Assembly: GCA_934613645.1 (NCBI GenBank)
Contig: CAKTTC010000005.1
Location: 91,769 to 155,768, forward strand
Direction: 5' to 3'
Length of the DNA stretch: 64,000 bases
From: an uncultured Opitutales bacterium
GTDB taxonomy: Bacteria > Verrucomicrobiota > Verrucomicrobiia > Opitutales > Intestinicryptomonadaceae
Part shown: positions 7,078-15,156 of the stretch, one piece after another
Layout of the letters: each line of letters opens with the position of its first letter
Numbering within the stretch: the stretch's first letter is position 1
Made by a program: the position numbers and the translations under genes
The notes under the pieces: model-generated
The model's database searches: none
Told to the model about the DNA's origin: nothing
Seen by the model: only the letters and a program-made list of their open reading frames with translations

Positions 7078-9291
7078 TTACAAATCAATATCCCAGCTTG
7101 TTAGTTGGCGGGGTGGTTCTTTTTTGGGGGCTGGTGGAATAGTCGGGGTGGTTGGGGGTATGGCCTTGGTCAGAGCCAGATTGTCTCTGGGGCGGGTATT
7201 TTGTTGCGGCTTGGGATTGTTAGTTGTAGGCGGGGTTTTCGTTATGGGCTGCGGGGTAAATTTTGTTTGCGGGCTAGGTGTCGCTTGGGCGTATTGGGGA
7301 TGTGCTTGAAGGGTGTGTTTTGTTTGCGGGGATCGGGGATAGGGTGTTGCTGGGGCTGATTGGTGGGGTTGCACTCTATTATATAGCAAGGGGCTGACGA
7401 AGGTTGGTCTTGGTGTTTGGGGCTTGTTTTGTGTGGGTAGTGGACTTTTATTCATTACGGCGGGACGGTTTGCAATCTGCCGTTCTCGCGTGGAGGGTAG
7501 TTGTGAACGCTGCGGCTGAGTATGGATTTTGAAAGGCGTAGCTTGTTGCTTTGACGGCGTATCTGGTCGCGTTGGGGGTGTATGATTGAGGCGCGATATT
7601 GGTATTGATACCTTTCTTAGTTGAGATTGTGCCTCAATCGGTGTAAGAGTCGTCTTTGTCTGGATTGGTGTTTTGGTCTTATCGGAGTAGGAGAAATGCG
7701 GTAACGGATGATGTTGTGATTGCGTTCTTGCCAAAGTTTGCGGGAGGGTATTTGTGATTTGGTTTTTCACTTCAATTTTCTTCAACCCAAACGAGCGTAA
7801 TAGTGGCATCGCGTAGTCTTCTTTGTGGGGCAGAGTTGTTTGATCGTTCGAAATTAAGACAAGTTTTGAGCTTGTTGCGTTTACAGCTTTTATGAGTTTA
7901 AGAAAGTAGTCGCAGCCGATAAAATCGGCGTTGTCCAAAATAAAGATTGAAGGGGATTGGATTTTGCCAATTTCGGCAAAACGCGTCGTGATGACATTAA
8001 AATTCTTGCGAACACGTTTGCGACTGGCATTTAAATACACAATCGGCACATTATTGGCATCTGCGAAGTGGTTCAGATTTTTAGTGAACGACGCCCCGCC
8101 GTCGTCGTTAACTTCAAAGATGGCACTCTGTTCGAAATACATATTTTGGTAGCGGGTATCGGGAATTTCTATGTCGGTCGGGCAGGAAACAAACGTGCGC
8201 GCCGAAGCTTTGGTAAATTCTTTCCGCAATTCTGTGTGCAAAGGAGGTTGATTGTCCTCCACTCCGCATAATCGGGCAACCCAGTTTGCGATTTTGCCAA
8301 AAAGGTTTTGGGGCGTTTGTGGGACTTCCTGCTTGGTATTAATACTCTTCGGCGATGGATGTTTTTGCGGCGTTTTGTTCATTCTTCCGCGGGCAACCTT
8401 TACTATCTGGTTGCCGCAGGCAATTTTTATCTCTTTACGAATGCGTCTTAACGCCGCCTTTGTCATACGGTCTGGGCGTTTGGGTTCTTTAAAGAGATTG
8501 GCGATTCTTGCGATTGCGCGTTTACCGTATTTCTTATTCGGATTTTTTGCCTGTAATTCTTTTGCTTTGCTTTTTATCTGCTTGCTCCGCTTGCTGAACC
8601 TATCGCACAACGACTGTGGAATTCCCGCGATGAACACTTCACCTTTGGCGTCCAACGACGCTTTTATTCCCTTGTCTTTCAGGCGTTCAACAAGCTTTCG
8701 GCGGTAAATCAATGTTGCTACTTGCGACTCTTTGTAGATTTCCAGCGGATCCAAGGCTTTGTATTTATGCTCGTTTTGGTCGTAAGTTAGATTGAAAATT
8801 TCGTAATGGCTGTGCAGTTGCGGGTCGTCCGCCCTGCTTAAAAGGTGCGTGATTTTCACGCCAAGAAAACTTCCTGTAAAGAGTGAATATTTTGCTCCGT
8901 TCTTCCGAATTCTCACCTTTGCCTTTTGCTCAATCCAGCGCATGGCTTCGTCCGCCGCCTCTTCGTGGATTGCCATAAAATCGTTGTCTTTGCCGAGCAT
9001 GTAAACGGCAAGGATGGAAAACGCTTTCGGCGCGGACATACACGCGCTGAAAATTTGCCGTTTGCATTCCCGCGGTCTTAGCTTTGCTTTCGTAAGCGGG
9101 TGTTTGTTGTCTAAAACTGACTTGAAAACATCCGAGGGAGCACGTTTCTCTATGCCCAGCTCCCCCGCAAGTCTACCGAAAAGCTTCGCGTTTGTGTCAT
9201 TATTCTTGTCGTAACAGAAGTAACCTAGCAGATCGTTTTCAAAATATTGAAGTACCTGCGCCTTATCCATGAACTTAGAAATTGTGAGCAT
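7078..9291 (-). CDS. MOBF (TrwC/TraI-type) conjugative relaxase
   Basis: The first ~290 residues form a TrwC-like relaxase domain. With the ATG at 9291, candidate catalytic tyrosines fall at Y16 and Y24 and the metal-binding histidines at H149, H160 and H162 (ITHLLS and DPQLHSH). TrwC uses Y18, Y26, H150, H161 and H163, so the spacing nearly matches and decides the start over an ATG at 9315. The protein would nick oriT and bind covalently to the DNA 5' end. The middle (about 370-530) keeps a Walker B-like IFILDNADF but I see no intact P-loop, so the usual helicase half is degenerate. The last ~190 residues are Pro/Thr/Gln-rich and low in complexity. Divergent to it is the candidate oriT region. 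Confidence 0.9.
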   Translation of the reverse strand: MLTISKFMDKAQVLQYFENDLLGYFCYDKNNDTNAKLFGRLAGELGIEKRAPSDVFKSVLDNKHPLTKAKLRPRECKRQIFSACMSAPKAFSILAVYMLGKDNDFMAIHEEAADEAMRWIEQKAKVRIRKNGAKYSLFTGSFLGVKITHLLSRADDPQLHSHYEIFNLTYDQNEHKYKALDPLEIYKESQVATLIYRRKLVERLKDKGIKASLDAKGEVFIAGIPQSLCDRFSKRSKQIKSKAKELQAKNPNKKYGKRAIARIANLFKEPKRPDRMTKAALRRIRKEIKIACGNQIVKVARGRMNKTPQKHPSPKSINTKQEVPQTPQNLFGKIANWVARLCGVEDNQPPLHTELRKEFTKASARTFVSCPTDIEIPDTRYQNMYFEQSAIFEVNDDGGASFTKNLNHFADANNVPIVYLNASRKRVRKNFNVITTRFAEIGKIQSPSIFILDNADFIGCDYFLKLIKAVNATSSKLVLISNDQTTLPHKEDYAMPLLRSFGLKKIEVKNQITNTLPQTLARTQSQHHPLPHFSYSDKTKTPIQTKTTLTPIEAQSQLRKVSIPISRLNHTPPTRPDTPSKQQATPFKIHTQPQRSQLPSTRERQIANRPAVMNKSPLPTQNKPQTPRPTFVSPLLYNRVQPHQSAPATPYPRSPQTKHTLQAHPQYAQATPSPQTKFTPQPITKTPPTTNNPKPQQNTRPRDNLALTKAIPPTTPTIPPAPKKEPPRQLTSWDIDL

Positions 9292-9338
9292 GCCTTTTGA
9301 GTTTAGGCATTTCATTTCAAAACAAACTTTGCGGCACT

Positions 9339-9481
9339 GACGGCTACGCCGTCTTAAACATCACGGGGTTTTTCTCGCGGGATACGCGTTGCATTTCCCG
9401 CTCGATGGGGACGCTACGCGTCCATTAATTATCTGCTTGTTTCGGAGTGCTACACTAACCCCTCCGACTTCCGTCGGAGGG
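9339..9481. other. candidate oriT: cluster of perfect hairpins between relaxase and 9678 gene
   Basis: The 386-base gap between divergent genes (9292-9677) holds three perfect inverted repeats: GACGGC-TAC-GCCGTC (9339-9353), GGACGC-TAC-GCGTCC (9409-9423), and a 9-bp stem CCCTCCGAC/GTCGGAGGG with loop TTCC (9460-9481). A weaker 6-bp stem pairs 9377-9382 with 9396-9401. Inverted repeats beside a relaxase gene are typical of origins of transfer; two of them share a TAC loop. No nic site can be assigned by eye. The remainder (9482-9677) shows no gene. Confidence 0.5.
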
Positions 9482-9677
9482 TAAAACCCGCAGTTGTTGC
9501 CGTAATTCAGCTCGGCTAAATCAGGGCGAAATCCTCATCTCCTGAACCCTTCATGCCCTTCCGTTTCACCGTCCACGCTCTGCCGATTTTACCTAAACGA
9601 CTGTTCCGCTAATTACCCCCCAGAAATTTTTTTAGGAATTTTCGCAAAACCGAAGCATTTTTCCTATAATAAGGACT

Positions 9678-10778
9678 ATGAATCATAACCCTAACAATAA
9701 AAAAGGTATCCCGCAACAAATTGCGGGAAGTGTAGAAAACATAAAACACGCGATTAAGGAAAACTGCAATCACGTCTTAAATGCGGAGAAATTCATAGAG
9801 AAAGGAAAAAGTTGCATCTTTGACTTGTGCGTAGACCTTGTCTTGCTTGCCCGTTCGGTGAAGCAAAATCCCACATATGGGTGGTTGTGCGATGAGGTGT
9901 TTTGTCTTGATCAGAAAGAGGGCTGTCCCGTTAAGCCGGACATATACAAAATCGCAAAGTCGCTCGGAGAAGTCTGTGTTAAGTTCCAATCGCCGCAAAA
10001 GGAAAACTTGCGCAAAGTTGGATGTTCGCGTTGGCAGACAATACGAAAGGCATTGGCTCGCTATCCAAAAGACAAGCGCGATGAGATTTTGAATTCGTTG
10101 GCATCAGCCTCTTTTGACGAATGCGGGGAGGCATTGACACAAAAAGTCAACGCTACCGCAGCCGCCGCAAATATACAACTCGTGCAAAAGGAGAAAAGTG
10201 AACGGCAAAAGGTGAGGGATTCTTTTTACGCAACTCTAAAAAATATAACGGACGATACCCAGTTAAAGGCTTTGGAGCTGTATTTAGCTAACTTCAATGC
10301 CCCAAAGGTTGCGATGCAAAACGATACTGCCGAGGAGGTGGAAGAAGCCCTCGTTGCGCAACCGCAAAAATCGTCGCCCAAAAAATCGGCTACGCCGAAT
10401 CAAACGCCAATGGAGGAAGACTTGGGTATTTCAATACCAAACCCCCAGAGCGATAACCCTACCATAAATACCCCAGCTAATACTATTCAGCCGCAGGAAA
10501 ACCCAACGAACCCTTTCCCTATTCTTGACGGACTTAGCGACCGTGAAAAGGCGGAAAAGATTCGGGTGTGGCTAACGAGACTTGAAGGGCGCGAAGCATA
10601 CAAGCGAGATGCAAACAGCTACGAAATGAAAATCGCGTGGGCCGTCGCAAAAGGAAGGATACCACCGCAGGAAGTTTCCGCACTAAAAACACACGAAGAC
10701 CTTCGCAAATTGGCGGAGGCGAAGTCCTACCGTCAATTTATCCCGATGCAAGATAAAGGCGATTACCCCAATCCGTAA
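9678..10778 (+). CDS. hypothetical protein of the mobilizable element, 366 aa
   Basis: I do not recognise the family. Residues 1-130 are helical with a conserved-looking core (CVDLVLLARSVKQNPTYGWL). About 130-225 is charged and coiled-coil prone. About 225-300 is a Pro/Asn/Thr-rich linker, and the last 70 residues again look folded (LSDREKAEKIRVWLTRLEGR). The two-domain layout with a linker suits a DNA-binding accessory, replication or partition protein, but this is inference. It sits between the candidate oriT and the integrase, 31 bases upstream of the latter, and is probably cotranscribed with it. No signal peptide or membrane segment is present. Confidence 0.72.
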   Translation: MNHNPNNKKGIPQQIAGSVENIKHAIKENCNHVLNAEKFIEKGKSCIFDLCVDLVLLARSVKQNPTYGWLCDEVFCLDQKEGCPVKPDIYKIAKSLGEVCVKFQSPQKENLRKVGCSRWQTIRKALARYPKDKRDEILNSLASASFDECGEALTQKVNATAAAANIQLVQKEKSERQKVRDSFYATLKNITDDTQLKALELYLANFNAPKVAMQNDTAEEVEEALVAQPQKSSPKKSATPNQTPMEEDLGISIPNPQSDNPTINTPANTIQPQENPTNPFPILDGLSDREKAEKIRVWLTRLEGREAYKRDANSYEMKIAWAVAKGRIPPQEVSALKTHEDLRKLAEAKSYRQFIPMQDKGDYPNP

Positions 10779-10809
10779 ATTTTGACTGGCACTGACTAAG
10801 CTCATATTC

Positions 10810-11973
10810 ATGAGAAAAAGTTCAGTCCAAATTGTTGTTCGGAAAAATCGTCCCACTCCGTTTACAGTCAAGTTCCGCGAAATGGGGCAGCGAAAAACGC
10901 TCGCCTTCAAAACGCGGAGCGAGGCGGAAATTTTCGCAAACACCCTTGAACGCTCAAAACGCCTGCCCGATGACGTAATGTTAAATTCGTCAGACCTAAT
11001 GGCGTTTATGCGTTTGAAGTCGGCTTGTGAAGCGGGCGGGGTTTCGCTTGAAGCGGGAGTTGAAAAGGCGATATCTTCGTTTATCACGCCCAACGACTAC
11101 ATAAACGGCGGATTGTCTCTTGCCGCCGCGCTTGAAAAATTCGTAAAGACACGGGAAGCCCTTAACTCGCGCAGTTCAACAATAGCCGATTACAGCACAT
11201 ACATCGCCAAAGCCCAAAATTTTTTCGGGGCAAACAGGGCTATAAAGACAATCACCAAGCGCGATTTGAACGCGTTGCTTGACGCGCAGGAACGTCTTTC
11301 TGTGAAGAAAGCTTTGTGCGTGAAGCTCAGAATTTTCTTCAAATATTTCCGCCAAAAGGAGTGGATTGACGAAAATGTTGCCGAAACGCTTACGGTTGAA
11401 TCTCGCAGGAGGGACGAAGAAAATCCCACGATTCTCACGCCCGAACAGACCGCGCTTGTTTTCAAGTCGTTGCCGAACGATTCGGATGTTTTGGCATGCT
11501 ACGCCTTGTGGGCATTCGCGGGGTTGCGTCCCGAAGAAGTATGTCCGAAAGACAAAAAGGGGCGGCTTGAATGGAGCGCAATCAATTTCAACGAACACGT
11601 CATTACCGTTTGCGGAAGCGTTTCAAAGGTGCGCAAAAATCGCAAACTGCAAAACCTGCCCGAAAATCTTTGGCGGTTCTTGGAGCTGACTCCGCCCGAA
11701 AAGCGGATCGGCGCGGTATGCACGAAATCGTATTCAACAATGCGCAGAATCCGCCGCAAAATTCCCATTGAATTGCCGAAGGACATTTTCCGCCATTCGT
11801 TCGCCACATACGGTTACTATAAATACGATCCGAAAGACCTGATTGTTATGATGGGGCATCTTCGCGGTTTTACTACTTTTGAGAAACACTATATGGGGCT
11901 TGCCGACAGGGCATCCGCCGAAAAATATTTTGCCATTATGCCGCAAAAAGATTCGGACACGCCTAAACTATGA
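10810..11973 (+). CDS. tyrosine recombinase / integrase
   Basis: A 387-aa site-specific recombinase of the phage integrase family. The N-terminal ~100 residues carry an arm-type DNA-binding region, about 105-190 the SAM-like core-binding domain, and about 210-380 the catalytic domain. Visible catalytic residues are R240 (AGLRPEE), R328 in DIFRHSFATYG, H350 (MMGHLRG) and nucleophile Y361 (FEKHYMG). The box II position usually held by histidine is D325, a tolerated variation. It would integrate and excise the surrounding element. The downstream HTH gene starts 3 bases after the stop and may be its directionality factor. The gene lies about 1 kb from tRNA-Val. Confidence 0.93.
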   Translation: MRKSSVQIVVRKNRPTPFTVKFREMGQRKTLAFKTRSEAEIFANTLERSKRLPDDVMLNSSDLMAFMRLKSACEAGGVSLEAGVEKAISSFITPNDYINGGLSLAAALEKFVKTREALNSRSSTIADYSTYIAKAQNFFGANRAIKTITKRDLNALLDAQERLSVKKALCVKLRIFFKYFRQKEWIDENVAETLTVESRRRDEENPTILTPEQTALVFKSLPNDSDVLACYALWAFAGLRPEEVCPKDKKGRLEWSAINFNEHVITVCGSVSKVRKNRKLQNLPENLWRFLELTPPEKRIGAVCTKSYSTMRRIRRKIPIELPKDIFRHSFATYGYYKYDPKDLIVMMGHLRGFTTFEKHYMGLADRASAEKYFAIMPQKDSDTPKL

Positions 11974-11976
11974 GGA

Positions 11977-12273
11977 ATGAAAAAGCCAAATATGGATAAC
12001 GACCAAATCGAAATGATAATTCGCGCGATTCTCTCGCGTCCCGAATTCATCAGGGCAGTTGCCGCCGAGCTGAACAATTTCAAGTCAATCGGCAAACCCG
12101 ATAAAATTGACATCTACCAAGCGCAGCGGATATTGAAATGCTCAAATCGCACGGTTCACACATTGCGCAAGCTTTACCCCGAAATTGTCTCGGGCGGAGA
12201 ACACTCGCACAAATACGACCGCTCGGCAGTGGAGCGCGTCGCCCAAATCCGCTCCGAACGGTATTTGAGATAG
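11977..12273 (+). CDS. small helix-turn-helix protein, possible excisionase
   Basis: A 98-aa protein whose second half (IDIYQAQRILKCSNRTVHTL, residues about 49-68, then a basic wing region to 95) resembles the winged helix-turn-helix seen in excisionases and MerR-like small regulators. It starts 3 bases after the integrase stop, which is the usual place for a recombination directionality factor. An ATG at 11992 is an alternative start. The DNA-binding call is fairly safe; the excisionase role is inferred from position. Confidence 0.7.
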   Translation: MKKPNMDNDQIEMIIRAILSRPEFIRAVAAELNNFKSIGKPDKIDIYQAQRILKCSNRTVHTLRKLYPEIVSGGEHSHKYDRSAVERVAQIRSERYLR

Positions 12274-12284
12274 CAGGCTGCTTT

Positions 12285-12344
12285 TATAATGCTTTACAAA
12301 ACATACAAAATGGCAGATATTTGTATTGTTTATAAAGCATTATA
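12285..12344. repeat. 60-bp imperfect inverted repeat after the integrase operon
   Basis: TATAATGCTTTA (12285-12296) is mirrored by TAAAGCATTATA at 12333-12344. The inner arms continue (ACATACAAA against TTTGTATTGT) around a centre near 12314. It may act as an operon terminator or as a recombinase-binding site at the element end. Confidence 0.6.
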
Positions 12345-12986
12345 GAAAAAGGTAAAAATTTCCGTGTTTAAACGGATTTCTTTATTGCGCTGATAACTTA
12401 CACCGAATCCTCCTAAGTAAATAGTAAACACGGAGGATGTGATAAATCCGACCCTGTTTGCCGATTGTGAGTTGTAGAATTATATATTGTTGTGTTTTAT
12501 GATAATTATATTATGATAAATAGTTGTCGTAAATATTAAGTAAAACTCATTTGTTTTTTAGCTTGTAATCGGAGAGTGTGTTACGATGTTTTTAATTCGG
12601 ATTGAATGTAGAAGATGGATTCAATGCGTCTTTGCTCGCTAATTGAAATTTTAAAAATCGGCGAATTAATCGCCTTTGAGATTCTTGCGGCCTTCCCGCC
12701 GCCATGGATTGGGCGAAGTAGGTTCGCGTTTTATGCGAATTTTGCCGAAATTTACCGTTTTCTCTTCTTGTGCTGGAACTCGCTTATCATCAGAGAAATA
12801 AGCTCGGTTGTCGTTTGGTTGCACTTTCGGCGAAAATCGGGCTTTTCGTCGGCGCGTTTATCAACGACTTACGTCGTCAAAATCGCCCGCGAAGCTCGGT
12901 AAATACAGGTATTGTGTCTCTAAAAACTGAAAAAGTGTGTTTTTCGGCAACCAAGTCGGCGAGCTAATGTGAGCTTACGAAAAACA
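12345..12986. other. 642 bases without a recognisable gene
   Basis: AT-rich on the left, more balanced on the right. Short open frames at 12615-12902 and 12770-12967 have no plausible protein character. If the mobile element integrated at tRNA-Val, its right end should lie in this stretch or directly beside the tRNA, but no second copy of the tRNA 3' end was seen. Confidence 0.5.
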
Positions 12987-13018
12987 AAAAGCCGTAAGTT
13001 GTTGAACTTACGGCTTTT
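12987..13018 (-). terminator. intrinsic terminator of tRNA-Val
   Basis: A perfect 14-bp stem AAAAGCCGTAAGTT/AACTTACGGCTTTT with a 4-base loop lies directly downstream of the tRNA on the minus strand, with a T-tract on the exit side. Confidence 0.85.
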
Positions 13019-13022
13019 CAAA

Positions 13023-13099
13023 TGGTGGGAGTAGCAGAACTCGAATCTGCGACCCCTTGCGTGTCATGCAAGTGCTCTAACCAACTGAGCTATACCCCC
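13023..13099 (-). tRNA. tRNA-Val(GAC)
   Basis: Read on the minus strand, the acceptor GGGGGTA pairs with TACTCCC. The anticodon stem CTTGC/GCAAG encloses loop ATGACAC with anticodon GAC. The T-loop TTCGAGT is present, and 3' CCA is encoded. The 3' end faces the integrase of the mobilizable element, making it a candidate attachment site. Confidence 0.95.
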
Positions 13100-13382
13100 G
13101 TTAATTAAAGCACGCATTCAATCACTTTTATTCCCCGCTTTGCAAGCTTTTTTTAAAACTTTTTCTACGCAAAAGTTTTCAACTGTCCGATTTCTTTTTC
13201 TTTCGCAAGAAATCAACGTCTCTGGCAGGTCGTTCGGGGCGGCGCAATGGCGGAGGCAACTCATTGGAAATTATTTACTACGCGCTTCAGGCGTTTTTTC
13301 AAGCCACTCGGCGGTCGGCTCTTTCGTCCGCGCAAAAAATTCCGATACGGAACAAAAGCTATTTTTCAGGGTCAAGTATAGA

Positions 13383-14021
13383 ATGAGGACATTTTACAGG
13401 TGTGCTATTTTTGCGGTTTGCGCCGCATCGGCATTCTACATCTCGGGCTGCGTAAGTATGCCCGAAACTGAGCGCGAACTTGCCGAAGGGCGCGCCGAAG
13501 CCGCAAAGCTTGCGGGGCGCGACATTGCCGACATCAAAATGCGCACGCCCGACAACGTTTCCAAAAGCGACATTTCCGTCGAAAAGCTCTACAAAGAGCT
13601 GCAGTTCAATCCCGACGGCGCGGGCATTTACTCTGTTGCGTTGCGAGACGTTATCGGCGCGCACTACGCCCGCATTTTCAAGGACGAAGCAGTCAAGCGC
13701 GTCGCCGAGCTTTTCCCGAACATAGAACCTACCGACAACGAAGCCGACGCCTTTCGGCACGCCTATTTCAGCTTCCGCCTCGCCGACAAAATCGGCGACA
13801 AGCGCGCCAAGGCGTTCACCGACGCCTACGAAATATCGAACCTGAACAAGCTGGGCGGCCGCTGTATGGATTTATGGAACAACCGCGAGGGGCGCAAAAT
13901 GTGTGCGGAAACAAAGGGCGAAAAAGTCTCCGACAGGCGCGCGCTTGCCGAAAAACGCGCTTTGGACGCCATAAAAAGCGGACGGCTTGTTGTAAAGCCT
14001 TTCGAATTGGAGCTTGAATAA
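13383..14021 (+). CDS. lipoprotein with a DUF6973-like region
   Basis: A 212-aa protein. The ATG at 13383 is chosen because it begins a clear lipoprotein signal: MRTFYRC, a hydrophobic stretch, and lipobox ISGC at about residues 20-23; a longer reading from 13140 would bury this. The C-terminal part has ADAFRHAYFSFRLA, FTDAYEISN and MDLWNNREGR, which resembles the small DUF6973 family found in exported and toxin-associated proteins; this match is by memory and tentative. It is monocistronic, converging with the esterase gene. Function unknown; the site is the periplasmic face of a membrane. Confidence 0.75.
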   Translation: MRTFYRCAIFAVCAASAFYISGCVSMPETERELAEGRAEAAKLAGRDIADIKMRTPDNVSKSDISVEKLYKELQFNPDGAGIYSVALRDVIGAHYARIFKDEAVKRVAELFPNIEPTDNEADAFRHAYFSFRLADKIGDKRAKAFTDAYEISNLNKLGGRCMDLWNNREGRKMCAETKGEKVSDRRALAEKRALDAIKSGRLVVKPFELELE

Positions 14022-14100
14022 CCCCGCGCGATTTCCCCGAAGCAGCCCCGCGTCCTTTCGCTCCTTTCCTTTCTCCTCCTTCCCCGCGCCGACAGTGCGC

Positions 14101-14129
14101 AAAAAGGCGGTCGAACATCTTCAACCGCC
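14101..14129 (-). terminator. intrinsic terminator of the esterase gene
   Basis: On the minus strand a GGCGGT...ACCGCC hairpin (14106-14129) with an inner GAA/TTC extension is followed by five T at 14105-14101. Confidence 0.7.
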
Positions 14130-14158
14130 GCGCAAAATTCTACAGTCTTCAGCTTCGT

Positions 14159-15058
14159 TTAGAAGCCGCGCTCTTTCAAGTATTCCGCAAGAAGTTCGAA
14201 CATTGCGGGGTCTTTGTAGCCGTGCTTACCTTTCGAAATCATGTGCAATTCCGCGGGAACGCCGAATTTTTTCAGCGCAAGGTAGTAGGCAATGGAAGCG
14301 TCTACATACGGGTCGAACTGCGACTGCGTGATGAACGCGGGCGGCGTATCTTTGTCAACAACGTTCCAATCGGCTATTGCGTATTTTTCGGAATAGTCTT
14401 CCGACTTCGTTTTCGGCTTGCCCATACGCCTGTCTTTTTCGGGCTGCGAGCAATACGCGGGATAAATCAGAACCGCGCAATCGGGGCGCGCGGAAAGCTT
14501 GTCGGCTTCGTCGAGCGGCGCGTATGAGTCGGTTTTGAAATTCGTAGCAGCCCTTGCGGAGAGGCTTGCCCCCGCCGAGAAGCCCATAATTGCGACCTTC
14601 TCGGGGTTGACGTTCCACTTCTTTGCGTTTGCGCGAACCAAGCGGATTGCGCGCTGCGCGTCCATAAGCGCGCCGTCGAAGTTTTGCGGAACGCGGTATT
14701 CAAGCACTGCGGCGGAAATTCCCTTTTCGTTGAGAAACTTTGCAACTTTCGTGCCTTCGCGCCAAACAGTCCAAAGGTTGGAATAGCCGCCGCCGGGGCA
14801 GACAATAACAAGCCCGCCGTCTTTTTTGGCGTTCTTTGCGGGATAGAACGAAAGCGTCGCATTTTTGACGTTTATGCGCTCGGGCGTATGCTTGCTTTTC
14901 GAGTAATCCAAAGGCTCGGTCGTCCCCCCGGGCATTTGAACGCCCTCCCAAATTTTCAGCACCTGCGCGGGCGGATAAATTTTTCCTTTGTCTTGGTTCG
15001 CGCACAAAAAGGCGCAAGCCAAGCAAACCGACATCACTATAGAAAGCATTTTTTTCAT
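14159..15058 (-). CDS. secreted alpha/beta-hydrolase esterase (acetyl-xylan-esterase/BD-FAE-like)
   Basis: A 299-aa exported hydrolase. A Sec signal peptide covers residues 1-20 (MKKMLSIVMSVCLACAFLCA). The oxyanion segment CPGGGYSNL is at 87-95, the nucleophile elbow GFSAGAS gives S161, and the acid and base are D249 (SQFDPYVD) and H279 (SKGKHGY). This arrangement is that of small carbohydrate or xylan acetyl esterases, so it likely removes ester groups from glycans outside the cytoplasm. The gene stands alone, with its own terminator at 14101-14129, and is divergent from the MFS transporter gene. Substrate is not determinable from sequence. Confidence 0.88.
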   Translation of the reverse strand: MKKMLSIVMSVCLACAFLCANQDKGKIYPPAQVLKIWEGVQMPGGTTEPLDYSKSKHTPERINVKNATLSFYPAKNAKKDGGLVIVCPGGGYSNLWTVWREGTKVAKFLNEKGISAAVLEYRVPQNFDGALMDAQRAIRLVRANAKKWNVNPEKVAIMGFSAGASLSARAATNFKTDSYAPLDEADKLSARPDCAVLIYPAYCSQPEKDRRMGKPKTKSEDYSEKYAIADWNVVDKDTPPAFITQSQFDPYVDASIAYYLALKKFGVPAELHMISKGKHGYKDPAMFELLAEYLKERGF

Positions 15059-15156
15059 ACACTTCCACCATACAACCGCGACGCGTTCCAGTCAAGACCT
15101 TTGGCAAATTATACTTGCCAAGCGCACAGCCGCGCCCAAAATGGGCGGAATAGACT

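Larger units (their letters stand above)
4352..12273. mobile_element. core of an integrative mobilizable element (coupling protein, relaxase, integrase)
   Basis: A coupling ATPase, MOBF relaxase, candidate oriT, tyrosine integrase and small HTH protein lie together. No mating-pair-formation genes (VirB4, VirB6 or VirB8 types) are visible in the window, so this is best called mobilizable rather than self-conjugative; missing genes could lie left of base 1. The integrase end faces the 3' end of tRNA-Val at 13023, a typical attachment site, but no direct repeat of the tRNA 3' end was found inside the window. The outer boundaries are therefore unknown, and the helicase-FRG cassette at 1-4135 may be its cargo. 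Confidence 0.7.

Noticed and set aside
10810..12273. Calling the 4-12 kb element a complete ICE
   Set aside because: No mating-pair-formation genes are visible; only mobilization and integration functions can be supported.
12615..12967. Two open frames near tRNA-Val
   Set aside because: No start context, low-complexity mixed sequence, overlapping each other; more likely element-border DNA.
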